From Ficedula albicollis (taxonomy: Eukaryota; Chordata; Aves; Passeriformes; Muscicapidae), in contig NC_021674.1 of NCBI RefSeq assembly GCF_000247815.1, positions 78,578,500-78,642,499 of the forward strand: DNA of 64,000 nt. Direction: 5' to 3'. The notes beneath the pieces were generated by a model. The model saw nothing but the letters and a program-made list of their open reading frames with translations. It was not told the origin of the DNA and did no database searches. Of this stretch, positions 26,965 through 40,416 are shown piece by piece; position 1 is the first letter of the stretch; every line of letters begins with the position of its first letter. Made by a program: the position numbers and the translations under genes.

Positions 26965-29900
26965 TATCATCATTATCACCGATTATCATTAGGCTAAAGC
27001 TACTGTTTAATTCTGTATGTCCTCATTCTGAAAAATACATTCTACTACCATTGTGAGCTAATTACACCATCTACTCTTAAGTATAGGAGTACAAAAGCAT
27101 ACCTTCTGCTGCATTTGCAGTCTGTTCCCACTTTCAAATTCTCTTTGTGTAAAGGAAAGTATATTCTTAACTAATGCCTTAAGGAAGTTTGCATGGTATT
27201 GCCAAATTAGCTCATTGCAATTAGTATCTCAGGTTCCTTTGCAATCCCAAGAAAGTAGCTGTAGCCACAAACGCAGTTAATAATGATGACTTTGTAAAAC
27301 AGAACTGGAGGCTAGTATTGAAAGGGCTGTCAAAGAGCAAAAGGCTGCATTTCAAATGACCTTTAAATCCGCTGTGACTTCTGCAGAGGATAAGAGGTAA
27401 CATGAGTGACAAGAAAGGCTTTTCCAGCTCACCAGATTTCACCAGGTCAAAGAAGCATTTGTAATGAATAAATAAATAGATAATTCATCCCCCAGCTGTT
27501 TCGGCAACTTTTCCGATAAGAGCACAGGTAGGAAGCAGGTCTGTGAAGCTGGATGGATTTCAGAGACCTGAAAAAACTGTTAGAGAACCAAAGAACTGAG
27601 CCCAAGTTGCTCATTATGCAGGACAGAAAGGAACAGAACTTTGCCCACAGGGCTTCAGATGCACTGTATATCTGTGAGTACTAAGACTTTAAAATGCCAG
27701 TGTCAAAACTAATGTTTCCTAAAATCATCCTGACTCAGTTTCCTCTGCTTTTGCTCACAGAAACATGCAGACATGATACCCTCCCTGCCCTGGAGAGGTC
27801 AATGTGTAAGAGCTTCCAGATGTCTGGGCACGAAGGTGGCCAACACTTCATATTCCTCAAAGCCTACCTCTGACAAAAACAGGCACACACATAGACACAC
27901 AGTAAAGAGGTGACATGTCACATATTCACAGGGGCTGGTGGGAAGTCTTTCCTCTCACAAAGACACCTTTCCACCTTTCTGTCAATAAATGTGAACACAA
28001 TATCCACCCCTCACACACACACACCCTGGTTTTCCCCACGGGAGGACATTCAAGAGATATTTGCTCAACCATCTTGAGAAAAAGAGATTAATGAAGCTTT
28101 TTCAATTGAGAAGGGGTAAATTGCTTCTCTAATGTAAAGATGGGGTTGAGAAATGAATGGACAATACTAAATGGCATTATTCCCTAAGACAATGGGAGAA
28201 ATGTCATAAAACACACCTATACATAGTCGTGCATCTGCTCTTTGCCTTTGTTTAGGTCTTGTAGAAAGCTGTCCTGAGGTGGGGTGTAACTCACTGTTGG
28301 TATAAATAACTTTTTATCATTTCAATAAGAAAAGAGAAAGAAAAATGCATTGCAAGAAGAGAATTCTTCATGGTCATCCAGTGCTATCAGAGTGCTATCA
28401 GTCACTATAACTCAAGTGAGAAATGTTTATTGGTAAGCCAGTGTGGCCCCTTGCTAAAGGTCTGTGCAAGGCATTTCTTCTTCTTGTTAAAACATAGAAA
28501 CAGCCTAATTTTCCCTATATGAGAAATCCAAGGAAAAGCCTAGAAACATTATTTCTGTCAGGCAGCTGTCTTAATTCTTTGTCCGGCATTCAAAAGTATG
28601 TTTAAGCATTACTAAAATGTTTTAAAAAATAGTGAAAGGGGGGTAGGATCAGGCTGTTCAATAACATCTTAGATGATTCTTCTTTAAAACTGATACAGCT
28701 GAATTTTGCCAGTTAGAAAGCTGTGCAATACAATCAACTTACTGACAAGTTGCAAAATATAATTTATTGTACAATATCATGTCTTATCATATATAGTATA
28801 AAAGTATTTATCACTGTAGTTAAAAATTATGTAGTTCTAGTTCCCAGACAAAACACAACTATAATTCCTTATTTTATTACTTCATTGTTTCTCTTTTAAT
28901 TAACAGTTGAATAGGCTCAGAAGTGGATGGAATTTCAAGTCTAACCCCTGCCAAATCTTCATAACCCCTGGACATTTGTATCTATCTCATTCTGTTACTC
29001 AAAGCTTCAAACTGATAGTACTGGAAATTAAATTGACCAATTTATTCATCACTGTAGCAGGGCTTAAACCTCAGCAATGTGATTGCCATCATGTCAGTGC
29101 TGTCAATGACCTGAGTCTTGAGTTTCAGAGACTGCCCCAGCAACACTTGATAATAAGTGGCAAAACATTATTACTTCCTTTGGTCCTCATTATAAAAACA
29201 TTAATTGGGGTGAAAGGTAATCCACTTCATATGCTAAGTCATGGATCTTCTCTAAGGGTGGACAAGGGGGATTGCAAGAATAAGTATGTCAGTGTGATTT
29301 GTTGCCACAAGATTTCCTTGAAATTTGAATGAACGGACTACTAGAGGGCGTCACAACAAGGGAAAACATTATTTTGATTTAAATTATCCAGGTCTGGCCT
29401 GAAAGGTCACCATCAAAATGAAAACATAACACAGAAATGGGATGAGCTCTGACAAAATGTCAGTGCAATTTATGCAGCCCACTTTTTCCATTATCCTGTT
29501 TTGAATAGCATAATTTTATTTATTTTAAGGAATCATTCCATGGCTCACACACTGCAGCTAGTTAAAATTAATGGTTCCTTTACCACTCTATCCCTGCCTT
29601 CTCTCCCTTTCAAGTACTGTTTTCATAGGAAAAAAAAAAAAAAGGCAAGAAAAAGGAAAAAACCCACCATCACCAATTTTCTACAGTTTGACTCCTGTTG
29701 CAGAAAAGCATTAAACTCACAGCCAGGAAGCTGCTTTTCCCCTTCTCAAGTGCTGTCACCCTTCCTCTTTAAGCTCTGTTTTATCAGTGGCATAGAATTT
29801 TTCTTTCTTCATTTCAAAGAGCACAATAAACTCTCATTAACAGAAAGGGCAATTAAGCATGCACAGTTAGAAAACGAATAAAAAAATTCTGCACTAAGTA

Positions 29901-32888
29901 AAGAAACAGGATTCCCCTGGCAAATGTGTATTCACTAAGAAATATCACTGCAGGTAACAAATAAACTCCCTTGGCTAAGTCAGATATCATTTCCACGGTT
30001 TTCTCAAAGCAGACACTCTCTTGGAGACATTTCAGCAGGAAAGAATGGGTTCTGCCCAGCCTGGGTTTATCTTGAAATTCTGGACTTTCGTGTTCACAGA
30101 ACAATAATGTTTGAAAAAACAAAAATTTAAATTAAATCCCACACCTCATAAGGAGGTATCTCAGGGGCCAGCTACTGGCAAGGCTGGAGAGAATGCTGCT
30201 GCCAAATGGAAAATGTGATCTGGCAAGTGGACCTGAAATCTTAGATTTTGAACTTGGCAGATCTGAGGAGTCTTGGCATTTGGTTACAGGTCCTGGAATG
30301 CAAACCTTGCAAACTAAGTTTTCCCCATAAGAGCATAAAAAGCACCTTTAATATGTATAAAACAAACTTCCATCTACCCTTCTTATAAACACCCTTGGTG
30401 TGTTTTGCTCAGTATGAAGTAGCTTTTAGAAACCATCGATTTTGCCTAGATATCCTATATTCATTTGTCTTGCTTTGTCTCACATGGGCCCCTATGACTT
30501 TTTGACCTTCCCATAAAGTTTAGCATCATTCGGAAGGTCAAACAGTCAGAGAAAGCAAAAATGGATTAAAAAAAGAAAGAGCTGCAGTGGGTGGAGAATT
30601 ATCATCATAAGCTTATTATATATTTCAAACGCTGCAGACTTTAATGGCAGCAAGCTTTTAAAAGTTCAGCCACTGCTTTTACTGGAATAAAGGGATATTG
30701 TTATTTTTTCCATCTGCTTTTTAATACCACTAATCCAAAGAGTTACTAGAGTCTCTCTGCAAAGTTATATGAACTATTTAAATTAATTTTCATTAATTTA
30801 AAATATTTTTTAAATTGAAAAAATTATTTTCAAAAGTTTGTACCCTTGATGGCAGGAAAGAGTCACAACACTACTTGCCTCTCTGTGTTCATCTTGGCCA
30901 GAACCCTCTCTGCATTTTCTGGTTTTCTCTTTTTTCTTTCCTCCCCCCTTCCCCTCCCTCTCCCCACACACACACTTTTTTTTCAGGGAAGAGAGGGAAC
31001 AGACAGTACTGGCAAAGCACAGCTTAAGTAAATAAAGACATGGTTGCAGTCTATTTAATGGCAACATATTCTCACTATTAATATTGTTACTGTCATCTTT
31101 ACCAGCGTTATAGCTGGAGCCTAAGCATCTAAGAGACACAACTGCTTTCATAAGTCACATCTCTCCTGCAATTTGCTTACATGCCGTGAGTGAGTAATTT
31201 ATCCTGTTAATATCTTGTTCAGCTATTGAGAAGTAGGAGTTAGAAACCACAGAAAAGAAGCCAAAGACATAAGGTGCAAAGGAATTTTAAAAATTGTTCT
31301 GTAGGTGTGCCAACCCACCTTGGGCCCCGCATGTGCAGAAAGTCTCCAGCCCATGAATCATCTATATAGCATGTTGTGGTCCACTGTGCAAGCTGGGGAG
31401 AAACACATGCCAGAAGCTGATCTCCAAAGCCTCAGACAGCTTAGTCGGTATAAATTATCTCTTAGGATGAATTATTCTGTCTTGATTTGCGAATTTGACA
31501 CTCTCTCCATTTGTAAGTTGTTTCCTTCATCCTTTGCATGTGTTAGCATAGTACTGGAACACATTTAAAATCACAAGAGATCCATTCCCACTAGTCTGGA
31601 AGGCTATTTCATGGAAGCTTTTCTTTGTTTCAAAATGCTCTTTTGCCCAGGTAATTTTCCTCTCATATACCCTGAAAAAGCAAGAGAAAATAGCATAAGC
31701 ACCGTATTTCAGCCTTTCTTTCTTTTTCATTCTTTACAAGACCACAATATTATCATTTATTATTCTTCTCATTCACTCGAAACTACATTTTTAAAAACTT
31801 CTCTTGAGATTTACTGGATAAAACATACACATCTTCCAATTAGAACTATTTATTGTCAGTGACTTTTAGAGGTGAAAACCACAGATATATAGTTTTTTTA
31901 ATAAAACAAAAATGAAATTTTATTTCACACTCCCAGTTCAGCAAGCCAGAGAAGCCTTGTTCTGATGCCTGGTTGAAGCCTGCTGCTGAAAATGCACTAT
32001 GAGCAATGGCTGGGGTAGCTTCTCTAAGTCTGCCACACAGGAGAACCAAGCAAGCTTCTCACACCAGTCTCCCAAGGATTCACAGGTGATTTAGGATTCA
32101 AATCCTCTTCTCCATCTTTCTCCTGAGGATTTCCCTTTCATGAGAGAAATCTCTTGCTGGTGCAGAGCTACTGTGCTGGAACTCACACTGTACCCCTCCT
32201 GGTTACTGGCCTGGGGGGATGCTCTCCAGGATGATAAACTGACCTCTCCAAGGAGGATTTCACTCACTGGCTCACAGGCTCTAATCTAAAGGAATGCCTA
32301 GCTGCAGTATGACATATCACTAGCAAAGACTACTGAGAAAATAATGGGCTTTTAAAAGAAGACATATTCCAGAAATTATCTGTAATCTGCTCCAAAGTCC
32401 TGTTACACTTGACAAATGTTCAGCCAGGCTGCAGGTAAATCCCAGAGTTGGGCAAAGGCATTGGACTTCAGGGTCTGTTGAAATTCTGAATTCATTTCCA
32501 TGAGGAAAACAAAATACTGTTTCATTGCATTTATATATCAAGCAATGGCTTGCCACCATAATACTGAAATTATAATTCTGAGACTAGTGAATATCAGGGA
32601 TAAGTGGCCTTGCCATTTTACAGTTAGCCTCTGCTGCTCTTCAGCCAAACTTGGTCCCTAAAAAAGGTATTCCTTCCTGAGGTTCCCTGAAAGCCAACAT
32701 CACAGTGAGGGAGACAGCAAAGTGAGCATAAAAAATAACTGTACAGGTTGCGTTAAATTACCCATTTAGTCAGACTGACTGGAGAAAGTATGACTTTTTG
32801 GGAAAAAAAATTACAAGTGCCGCAAGACAACTTACTGACACAAAAATAGATAAAGGTACCACAAGAAGATAACTTGGCACTATCACAT
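26965..32888. other. 5.9 kb without supported gene
   Basis: Noncoding. It holds a short CA run (28012-28024), a polypyrimidine tract ending in a CA run and T8 (about 30919-30985), and a 141-codon plus frame (28907-29332) with no recognisable domain. Several AT-rich patches include 28741-28810 and 30775-30840. Confidence 0.5.
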
Positions 32889-33103
32889 TTTATTCTTTAG
32901 AACCTCTGAACACCCTAAGGTATCTAAAACACCCTGAAGCCAACACTCGGAAATGGAAGAGTTTGACAGAGAGTTGGGTTAGCTCCGTGCCTCAGCGCAT
33001 CCAGGATGCTGTACAGGACCGACATGAAAGCCGGCTGCCGCAGAGCTTTGATGCTGCCTGTGCCCTCCAGTGCAGACACATCCGTGTGCAGAGGCAGCTG
33101 CTC
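32889..33103 (-). other. candidate terminal exon, unproven
   Basis: On the minus strand a frame runs from a possible acceptor (CTGTCTGTCAG, AG at 33105-33104) through 59 codons to TAG at 32926-32924. AATAAA lies 29 nt further on (32894-32889). Codon choice is coding-like: seven of nine Leu codons are CTG, with GAG, CAG, GTG, ATC and GGC elsewhere. The frame is open upstream only to a TGA at 33142-33140. The pyrimidine tract before the acceptor is weak and no partner exon is visible. The predicted residues do not match a family I recognise. A plus-strand frame (32963-33223) overlaps it. It could be a real last exon, a fragment of an lncRNA, or chance in a GC-richer patch. Confidence 0.2.
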
Positions 33104-33142
33104 CTGACAGACAGGCTTTCTGGACTTGCATGCACAAGTTCA

Positions 33143-36100
33143 GAGGCAGAGCCACAAAACTTTGTCAACCACTTCACAAGTTCACACAGCAGAAGCTGTT
33201 GGGTGGATTTGGCCATTGTTTGAGGCTCTCTGAAAACAGATGGAAACATGATGTCTTCTCACAAGCTTCGTTCCCACATTACTGCCACAGATGGTGCTCC
33301 CACATCTTTGAAGAATAGCTCTTCTTTCTTACATAAGCAATAACAGCATGAAAACTATTCCACAATACTGCTGATATGACTGATCTCAAGCAATTACTGC
33401 TGAGACATTGCAATGTTCTACCATTTTTTGGGCTCTGCCCCTCCCAGAGCAATATTCTGTTTCTTCATTTAATCCTCTTCTACTCAAAACCAGCAACAGG
33501 CAAGGACACACACTGAAATATCAAGACAGCTATTTATCTATATTTGCTTCTCAAACATTTCACATGCACTTACTGAGTGATCTACGAATGGCAATGTTCA
33601 CTGAAAATTAGGGAAATTTTTTTTCCAAATTATTTGATTAAATATTGTACTGTTCCCTGTGGGAATTTTTTGTCTTTTCTTCCCCCCCCACGCCCCAACC
33701 CCCACCAAGGATGAGTAACTGGTTAATTATATTTCAGCCTCCTGAGGACTCATTCCCCAAATGGATGTAAATAATAAAATCAAGCACCAATGGGAGACAA
33801 CTTGGCTCTCAAAAGAGGCCTCTACATTTCGGTACCCAGAACATTGCATGGCATTTTTACTGTTGTTGCTGTATGTTTGCACCTCTTAAACTATGACTTC
33901 ACTGTTACTTTCTCCTCATGAATATAAGAAAAATCGGCTCCTGTTTACACACACAAAAAAAGAATAATTTGAAAGCCACCAAGAAGAAAAAAACTGCTTC
34001 CTAGTCATCATTTACATCAACCATCAATTTGCTGAGGAAGCATTCACTTCAGCAAGCTCTAAAAGTTGAACTGCCTTATTATCACAATAAATAAATCAAA
34101 ACTTCATGCAGTCAGCCTGTTGGTCACCATCTGGAAAACTTGAAGTCCAGTCCAGACAAAGACCTCTTGCCTCTAGGTGAAGTTCAGTCTATTAGTTATT
34201 ATCTGTGCTTTCCACACCTGGCTTCTGCTGGAAGCTGACTGCTTCTGCTGACTGTTTTTTTAACACACTTTAGTCTCCTCACAGCCCTCTAGTGAGCCCC
34301 AGAGGGTGCATGCCAATGGCTTTGGGGGTCACTTCTTCAGGTCAAATTGTCTGAAATGATAGGATAGCTACTTTATGGTTTGCACAGGAGAGGTTTTACA
34401 GTGTGGTGAGAATGCTACACGTCAGAGCGTGTCACGAGGGAGAACAGAGAGGTCTGAGCACAACAGACCTTCTGGGATGGTGCTGGAAGTCTACAGAGTG
34501 GTGAAATCCAAAGTCTCTTTAGTCTTACCCATGTTACCCACAAGGCAAAATATTCTTAAACACCCAGGGGAACATGGCCACAAACAATTGTTAGAACAAT
34601 CTTCAGAGAGTAGCCTGGGTGGAAATGTCTGCAAAGGACCAGGAAAGCTGAGGCCCTGGAGCATCCTGAGGAAGTTATTTTTTAGTCTTCTGGGAGCTTT
34701 GAAATCAAATGAGGGAAAAGAAATTTTAGAAGGTTCTACTTTTTCTAGCCTTGTGATCCATGAGAGAGAGTTTCACTACTGGAAAAATATCTGTTATAAC
34801 CTAAAATAAAAAGGTTATTCACTTATAATTACATGGGTGCATCACCTTTGCTTAGTTCCATTGTAAAAGAATAAATAAAATAAACAAAATAATCCATAAG
34901 TGTATAAACTTCTGTTGCCTGAGATATTATATATTTAGTTACAAAATTTTAGCCAGTGTACTTTTTCTGATTCATGAAGACTGATATTTTGATTGAATTT
35001 CTCCTTAAACATGGTCCTATGTTGGTTTTGTGGCAGATGCCAACTTTCCTTAGGGCCTGATCAAGCTCCCACTGAACACTCTCAGTGACATCAGTAGGGT
35101 GAATTGAGATCATATAAGTGTTAACTCAAGACTAAAAAAGTAACTGCACTGTGCATATACCTGTGAAGATAAAATTCTCAGCAAACTCCTGAAAGCCAAA
35201 GATATATGTCAGATACTCATATAATTAAAATGATACGGTAAGTGAATATGTATTTCTAAAAATTGACTCTACTGTTGCTAGATAGACAGATAATTCAATA
35301 GATACATTGAATTCCCATGGCTTAAGGGACGTTTTGTACTTCAGATCAAAGATCAATAGAAAATTCTGATTGTATTGCAGACAAGATTAAAAGAAACATA
35401 CTCACTTCAACAGGTCCCCTCTCTACCCTCATCTGTACAGAAATCTTAATGGGTTTTGTATGGAAAGTTTAACAGGAAAGTCTGAAAACTTCTTCAATTC
35501 TCACCTGTGCTGGCATGCAGATCTGGGGTGATAGAAGGAACAGATAAATCTTTTGGGGCAGAAATCTCTCCAGCAGCCGAGGACTGTCTTAAGCTAAAGG
35601 GCAGCCTTGAGAAAGATTCCTTACAGAATTATCTCCTTTATACTGACAGACTTGAGATATGTGCAAGAAGCTGGAAAATAAAGGATTTTTAGCCAAATTA
35701 AATGTGCTACTCCATGTCCTAACTATTTAAGCATAAAAAAAAAGGGGGGGGAGGTTGTCTAGGTCTTAGAAATTTTAGTGCATATAAACAGAGAAGACAT
35801 CCTCCATTCCTACAGCTTCAGCCATTTGCTGCTGGTCAGTTGTAAAAATTACATTTAACCTTCTTGATAAAAAGAAACAGATTTTGGAAAATCATTTTAA
35901 CTGCTCATTTTTAATATACCTTGGGACAGTCAAGAGTTTCCTCTTTCACATCTTCAGAATTAGATCATTTTGCAAAACACAAAAAAGAATGTGAAATGTA
36001 AGAGAATAATGAAATGCCACAAAGCCATCAGAAAAAGCATATCCAGGTAAAGCAAGGATAACATGGAGATCTCTTGTCCTACAATACGGAATCAAGCCAA

Positions 36101-37003
36101 AAGATGTATATGTATGTTTGCAAGTGTATCCCAAGTGTTCATTCCACTGTTACTGGAATGTGTAACTTGGCTGAGAGCAGGAACACTGACAGGCCACTGC
36201 AATAATTTAAAACACTGTTGTGCAATAAAGTGTCCATGTTCAGCAGATATGACTTAGTCATCATGCTAACAAATGCAGTCAGTACTAGTGAAAGGGTCTG
36301 TTTAGAATAAGAGAGTGGCATTTTATTCAAATGTAGAATAAGACAAAGGCATTTTGTCCAAATTGCCTCCATGAGAAATGCAACAGGCCTAAACTTGTAC
36401 CTGCAAGCTTACTCTGATTTGCCAGAATAATTTATCCGTACATACATCAGTACATTTGTATGTATTTGGGAGTACTCAAGAGAAATCTTGGGGCTTGCCT
36501 CTTGATAAGACAAACGGGATAAAAGGAAGCACAGGACCAATAAAGAGCAGTATGTTTAATCCAAGGAAGGGAAACTCCAGCAGTGCTATAATCAGGTAGA
36601 CAATCAATTTAATAAGAGGAACTTGTTCAAGTGAATAATTTTGGTTCAGATCTCATTCTGGACATAGTAGCTGCCTAGCACCATGCGCTACTCTTGCCAA
36701 ACTCAGATTATAAGAGCATTTATTTGAGAAAGATGTTTAAGTGTGCTTAACACTAAGGTAAGTTTAAGCACTTTCCTGAATCAGGGTGAAAAATAACCTA
36801 TAGCCTCTTTTGTGCATCTTTAACAGTTTTTCACTATTCTCTATTTTGTTACTATTTTCATTATAATTGTGCAGCACTGGGTCACCTAATATCACTAACA
36901 GCTGTGTTCCAGTGACACAAACTTCACTTAGAAAATACCATATGCCTGTTGTCTTCAAAAGATTTCAGGCTCAAAATATATTTTGACAAACTCCAAGCAG
37001 GGG
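33143..37003. other. noncoding stretch
   Basis: The longest frame is 144 codons on the plus strand (34375-34809). It is followed at once by AATAAA but has no recognisable domain and a poor start context. A short A9-G8 run lies at 35735-35751 and a C-rich patch at about 33682-33708. No recognised repeats. Confidence 0.5.
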
Positions 37004-37035
37004 TTCAGCCCTCACTAGTACACTGGTGGGCTGAA
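37004..37035. repeat. imperfect 32-bp inverted repeat
   Basis: TTCAGCC pairs with GGCTGAA (7 bp) and CACTAG pairs with CTGGTG (one G-T pair), with a 4-nt loop and a 2-nt bulge. It could fold as RNA or cruciform DNA. It is too short for a microRNA precursor. Confidence 0.6.
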
Positions 37036-37269
37036 TTCACAGAAAACAAAAATAACCCAGCCAGATTCCAGAGCCTCCAGCACCTTCAGTGTTTTAGCTA
37101 AACAGTTTGATATAAAACAAACAGTGGGGGAAAGAGAGAGAACTGGAAACTTTTCTCAGTCAAATGAATTCTCCATCATTCTGGACACTTCTAGTTAGAG
37201 AGGTTTGCTCTGTTAAATATGTTACAATCCATTTATCTTTGCACATGACATTACCACAGTACTTAAAGA

Positions 37270-37382
37270 GCTTTGTTATCTCCATTTCACGGGTGAGACA
37301 AGAAACACAGAGTGTCTAAGTGAGCTCAAATTACACTGAAAATCTGTGCAATGTGTAGGAACTGAATCTCTCCCAGTCAAAC
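37270..37382 (-). mobile_element. MIR-type SINE relic
   Basis: On the plus strand it reads as the reverse complement of MIR: TTATCTCCATTTCACGGGTG (MIR: TTATCCCCATTTTACAGATG), then AGAAACACAGAGTGTCTAAG (MIR: GAAACTGAGGCACAGAGAGG...), then a GGAACTGAA segment. It is diverged but collinear over about 110 bp. Confidence 0.7.
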
Positions 37383-39747
37383 CCTTTAGAGATGAGATGC
37401 TTTTTCTTCAGCTGGTAGCAGGGTTATCAAACACAGCTAATACCCAGTGGCCATGCCTCCATTAGCAAATGAAAAGAGAGATAGACTGCTCCTTGGCTTC
37501 AAGGCCAGCTGACACAGCACGGTTCCGATCTGCACAGCCAAGCCCTTGTACCCAAAACAGGGAATTCATGTTGAAGCTCTATGCCAAGAGCACTAACTCC
37601 CAACCTACGTACACTCCAATGCTGCTTGGGAGAACACTCCTTAGCACCAGCCAAAATTCTGACAAAACCTGTGCTAACAATGTAGCAGCATATACAATTC
37701 CAAACCAGAGCCTGAGGCTATTCCCTGACCATCTCTGGCCTGCTCATACAGATGTAGTCTTGTTTTCCAGATATCAATTGTTGGGAAGCTTTGTCTGCTG
37801 AGAAAAAAAAAGAGTTTTAAGGTCCCTGCCAACAAAGCTGGACTGCAAGCACTTCCTTTTGCTTTCCAAAGGTTCCTATTACTCTGTGAATTCTCAGTAT
37901 TATCATGGTCTGAATCAAACCTTTACCCAGTTGTAATTCTCAGAAAATGAGGTGCATCTTGAGGTTTCATGCCCAAATGCAACTTCAGGAGTAAGATATA
38001 GTACTAAAACTCTATTCTGGTCTTTTCTGCTTGCAGCTGGAAAGTTTGGAGACACAAAAATCAATGTCCTATTGTTCAAAGAATCCTTTTTGCATGTTTC
38101 TTTGTGCACTGGAGGGAGAATATTCATTTGGTCTCTTGTTTGAAATGCATTATTTAGTTATTATTCATTTACTAGCCTAAGACAAAGCTAAAGTATGACA
38201 TTAATGTTCTAAAGTGCTATTGATTTACCAGCACAAAATGAAAATATATAATTGATGAAAACATCAGGACCCTATGGGGACTTACAGTTCAAAAGGTTAA
38301 AAAGGAAATGCTGATCTCTTGAAAAAAATTGATCTACATGCATCCAAGCTGAGCTGAGTCTCTGAGCAAGCTGGGAGAGACAAGACAGAGAAGCTTGTTT
38401 GTTTTTCATCTGTAGTAAAAATACAACAGCTGTAATTTGAAAAGAGCAAGTGCCACATTTGTGTAAAGTCTCCTGTTTATTCTCCAGTTCATTGCTAGCG
38501 ATACAGCTTTCTGTTTTGCAAATAAACTGTCTCATCTCAGTTCCTCACTCCCAGGATTGTTGGGGCTGTGGCAAGCCTGGAAGCTGTATTCCAGTCGTAC
38601 TGGAGGAAAGTGGCATGTTTTGCTGGAGGATATGCCCCACTACCACTTGGTAAGCAGTGTTTGCTAACCTCAGAGGCAGAGATGCGTGTCTATCAGTGCA
38701 CCTAGAAGGATGCCATGCTGCAAAGAGGGTTTTGGCAAGGAAGAGTGCTGGGGGTGGGGGGAAATCAGAAAACACTTTCCTCTCTTGGAAGGAGATAGAC
38801 ACCTGGTGGCTACCAAGTGGTGCTGCTCATTGCCATGGAGACACATACATCCAAATTGTGCCCCACCTCTTCCCAGAAGTCCACAGTCCGCCTCAGGAGC
38901 AAAACTCTCAAAACGCTCAGGCTAGAATAAGTCATCCCTCCCTTTACAACTGAGTGTCTCCAAAGTGAGCAACTTGCCTTCTTCTCTGCTGTGGTTGTGA
39001 TACCAGCTGGTTAGCATGGGAAAATTAGGGGTGTTTTGCTGACTTCTCAGGTTTTGCCCACAGTCAAGAGCCACAGATGAATAGGGTCTGCTTTCTCTTA
39101 TCAACCAGAAGTAACTGGGCAAGGGTAAGAGAAGGATGAAAGCCATCATAGGAAGGTAGTAGTTTAGTCTCTCGCTAAAGCAAAGATGGTGTGTGGTGGA
39201 AGCTTGTCACAGCTGATTCTCTGGTCCATTGCTAGGATGGTTGTCAACATGTTTGACCTTCTCTTAACACTAAACATTCAGTCACTGAAGGAGAACCTGC
39301 TCTTCAAAGGGACCACCTCCTCATTCCAGGGAAAGAAGATAAAATATAAATGCAAAAATATATTTTCATCCCTTTCCCTTCAGCTGTCTCAGCAAAGGGC
39401 ACACCTAGCATCTGTCATTGAATCAATGAAACACAACAAAGCACAAAGAAGAATATATTTGTCTGTATTTGTTTCCCTTTTGAAAGTAAGAGCATAAGAA
39501 TATTGTGTCAGGAAATACAAAAGGTTCATCCATCTCAGAATACTCTCTGATGCAGTCAGCACCAAAAGTATCCAAAATATATTAGGATAAACAGGATGCA
39601 GCAGTTCTCCACAGCCTTCTGCAGCCTGAGCCTATAGGTTTTCTTAAACTCAAGGTCATTTCTTTGTGTTCCAAAATCCAGAATGGATGTTTTATCCAGA
39701 AATATTTCTATTATGTATTTTACAGCCACCTAACTTTTCTCACCCAT
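37383..39747. other. noncoding stretch
   Basis: A 110-codon plus frame (37469-37801) and frames of 79-98 codons around 38545-38953 overlap on both strands without domains. No repeats recognised. Confidence 0.5.
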
Positions 39748-40045
39748 AATCCCCTTGGAAAATGGTCCTGCAGTTTAATTGTATGTTAGGTAAAAAACTA
39801 AGTCTACGGCAATTATAGAGTGAGAAACTCAGTAATTGCTCCCTATTCACAACTGCATTGCTTGCCATCACATCCCCATTCAGACACCTCTGGTTCAGGA
39901 TGAAGAGTGTTAGTCTATTCAACCTCTCCATGTACAGAAAGTATTACATACCTTTGATCATTTCCACAGCCCTTCTTTGGGTTTGCTACAGCTTTTTGAG
40001 ATGGGTTGATCAGAACTAAATACAACAGCAGAAAGGAACTCAACA
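39748..40045 (-). mobile_element. old CR1 relic
   Basis: The plus strand carries, in order, diverged versions of CR1 3' blocks: CCCCTTGGAAAATGGTCCTG, then CAACCTCTCCATGTACAG, then ACATACCTTTGATCATTTCC and TTTTTGAGATGGGTTGATCA. These resemble ancient amniote CR1 copies more than the younger ones elsewhere in the window. The boundaries are approximate. Confidence 0.6.
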
Positions 40046-40299
40046 TGAATTCACACAGGGGCATAATCATGTGAGATATTCTGAAGCTTCCTAGAGTTGG
40101 AAAATCAGCATCCCAAGAGCCTAGTAAGCTATTTATGTTCCCAACACAACTCCAAGATAATGGAGCAACATGACCCCCAATTTTGCTGACAAAAATGGAA
40201 GCCTGGTGAACCAAACGTACCAATCAATAACTTACCACTCATTTCATCAGCAGTGTATTTGTTTAAACAGAGAGAGGTTCGTGCCTAAAGACATTGGTA

Positions 40300-40416
40300 A
40301 ATTTAAACCTGAGAGACAAATTTGCTCGAGGTCAGAGAGGCAGCCTGTGGTGGATAAGGGAATTGAAAGCAGGTCTCCCATATCTCACATTAGCCCCATA
40401 ATCACTCATCCTCTCT
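40300..40416 (-). mobile_element. MIR/CORE-SINE-like relic
   Basis: TTTGCTCGAGGTCAGAGAGG corresponds to the reverse MIR 'TTGCCCAAGGTCACACAG' block. GGGAATTGAAAGCAGGTCTC corresponds to the tRNA-like box (GGAATTGAACCCAGGTCTC). ATAATCAC near 40400 fits the degraded end of the tRNA-derived head. It could equally be another ancient tRNA-derived SINE. Confidence 0.6.

Noticed and set aside
28907..29332. 141-codon plus-strand frame
   Set aside because: Composition is ordinary AT-rich noncoding and I recognise no motif.
34375..34809. 144-codon frame followed at once by AATAAA
   Set aside because: Length is near the expected maximum for chance in 64 kb on six frames. Start context is poor, codon use is unbiased and no domain is recognised.
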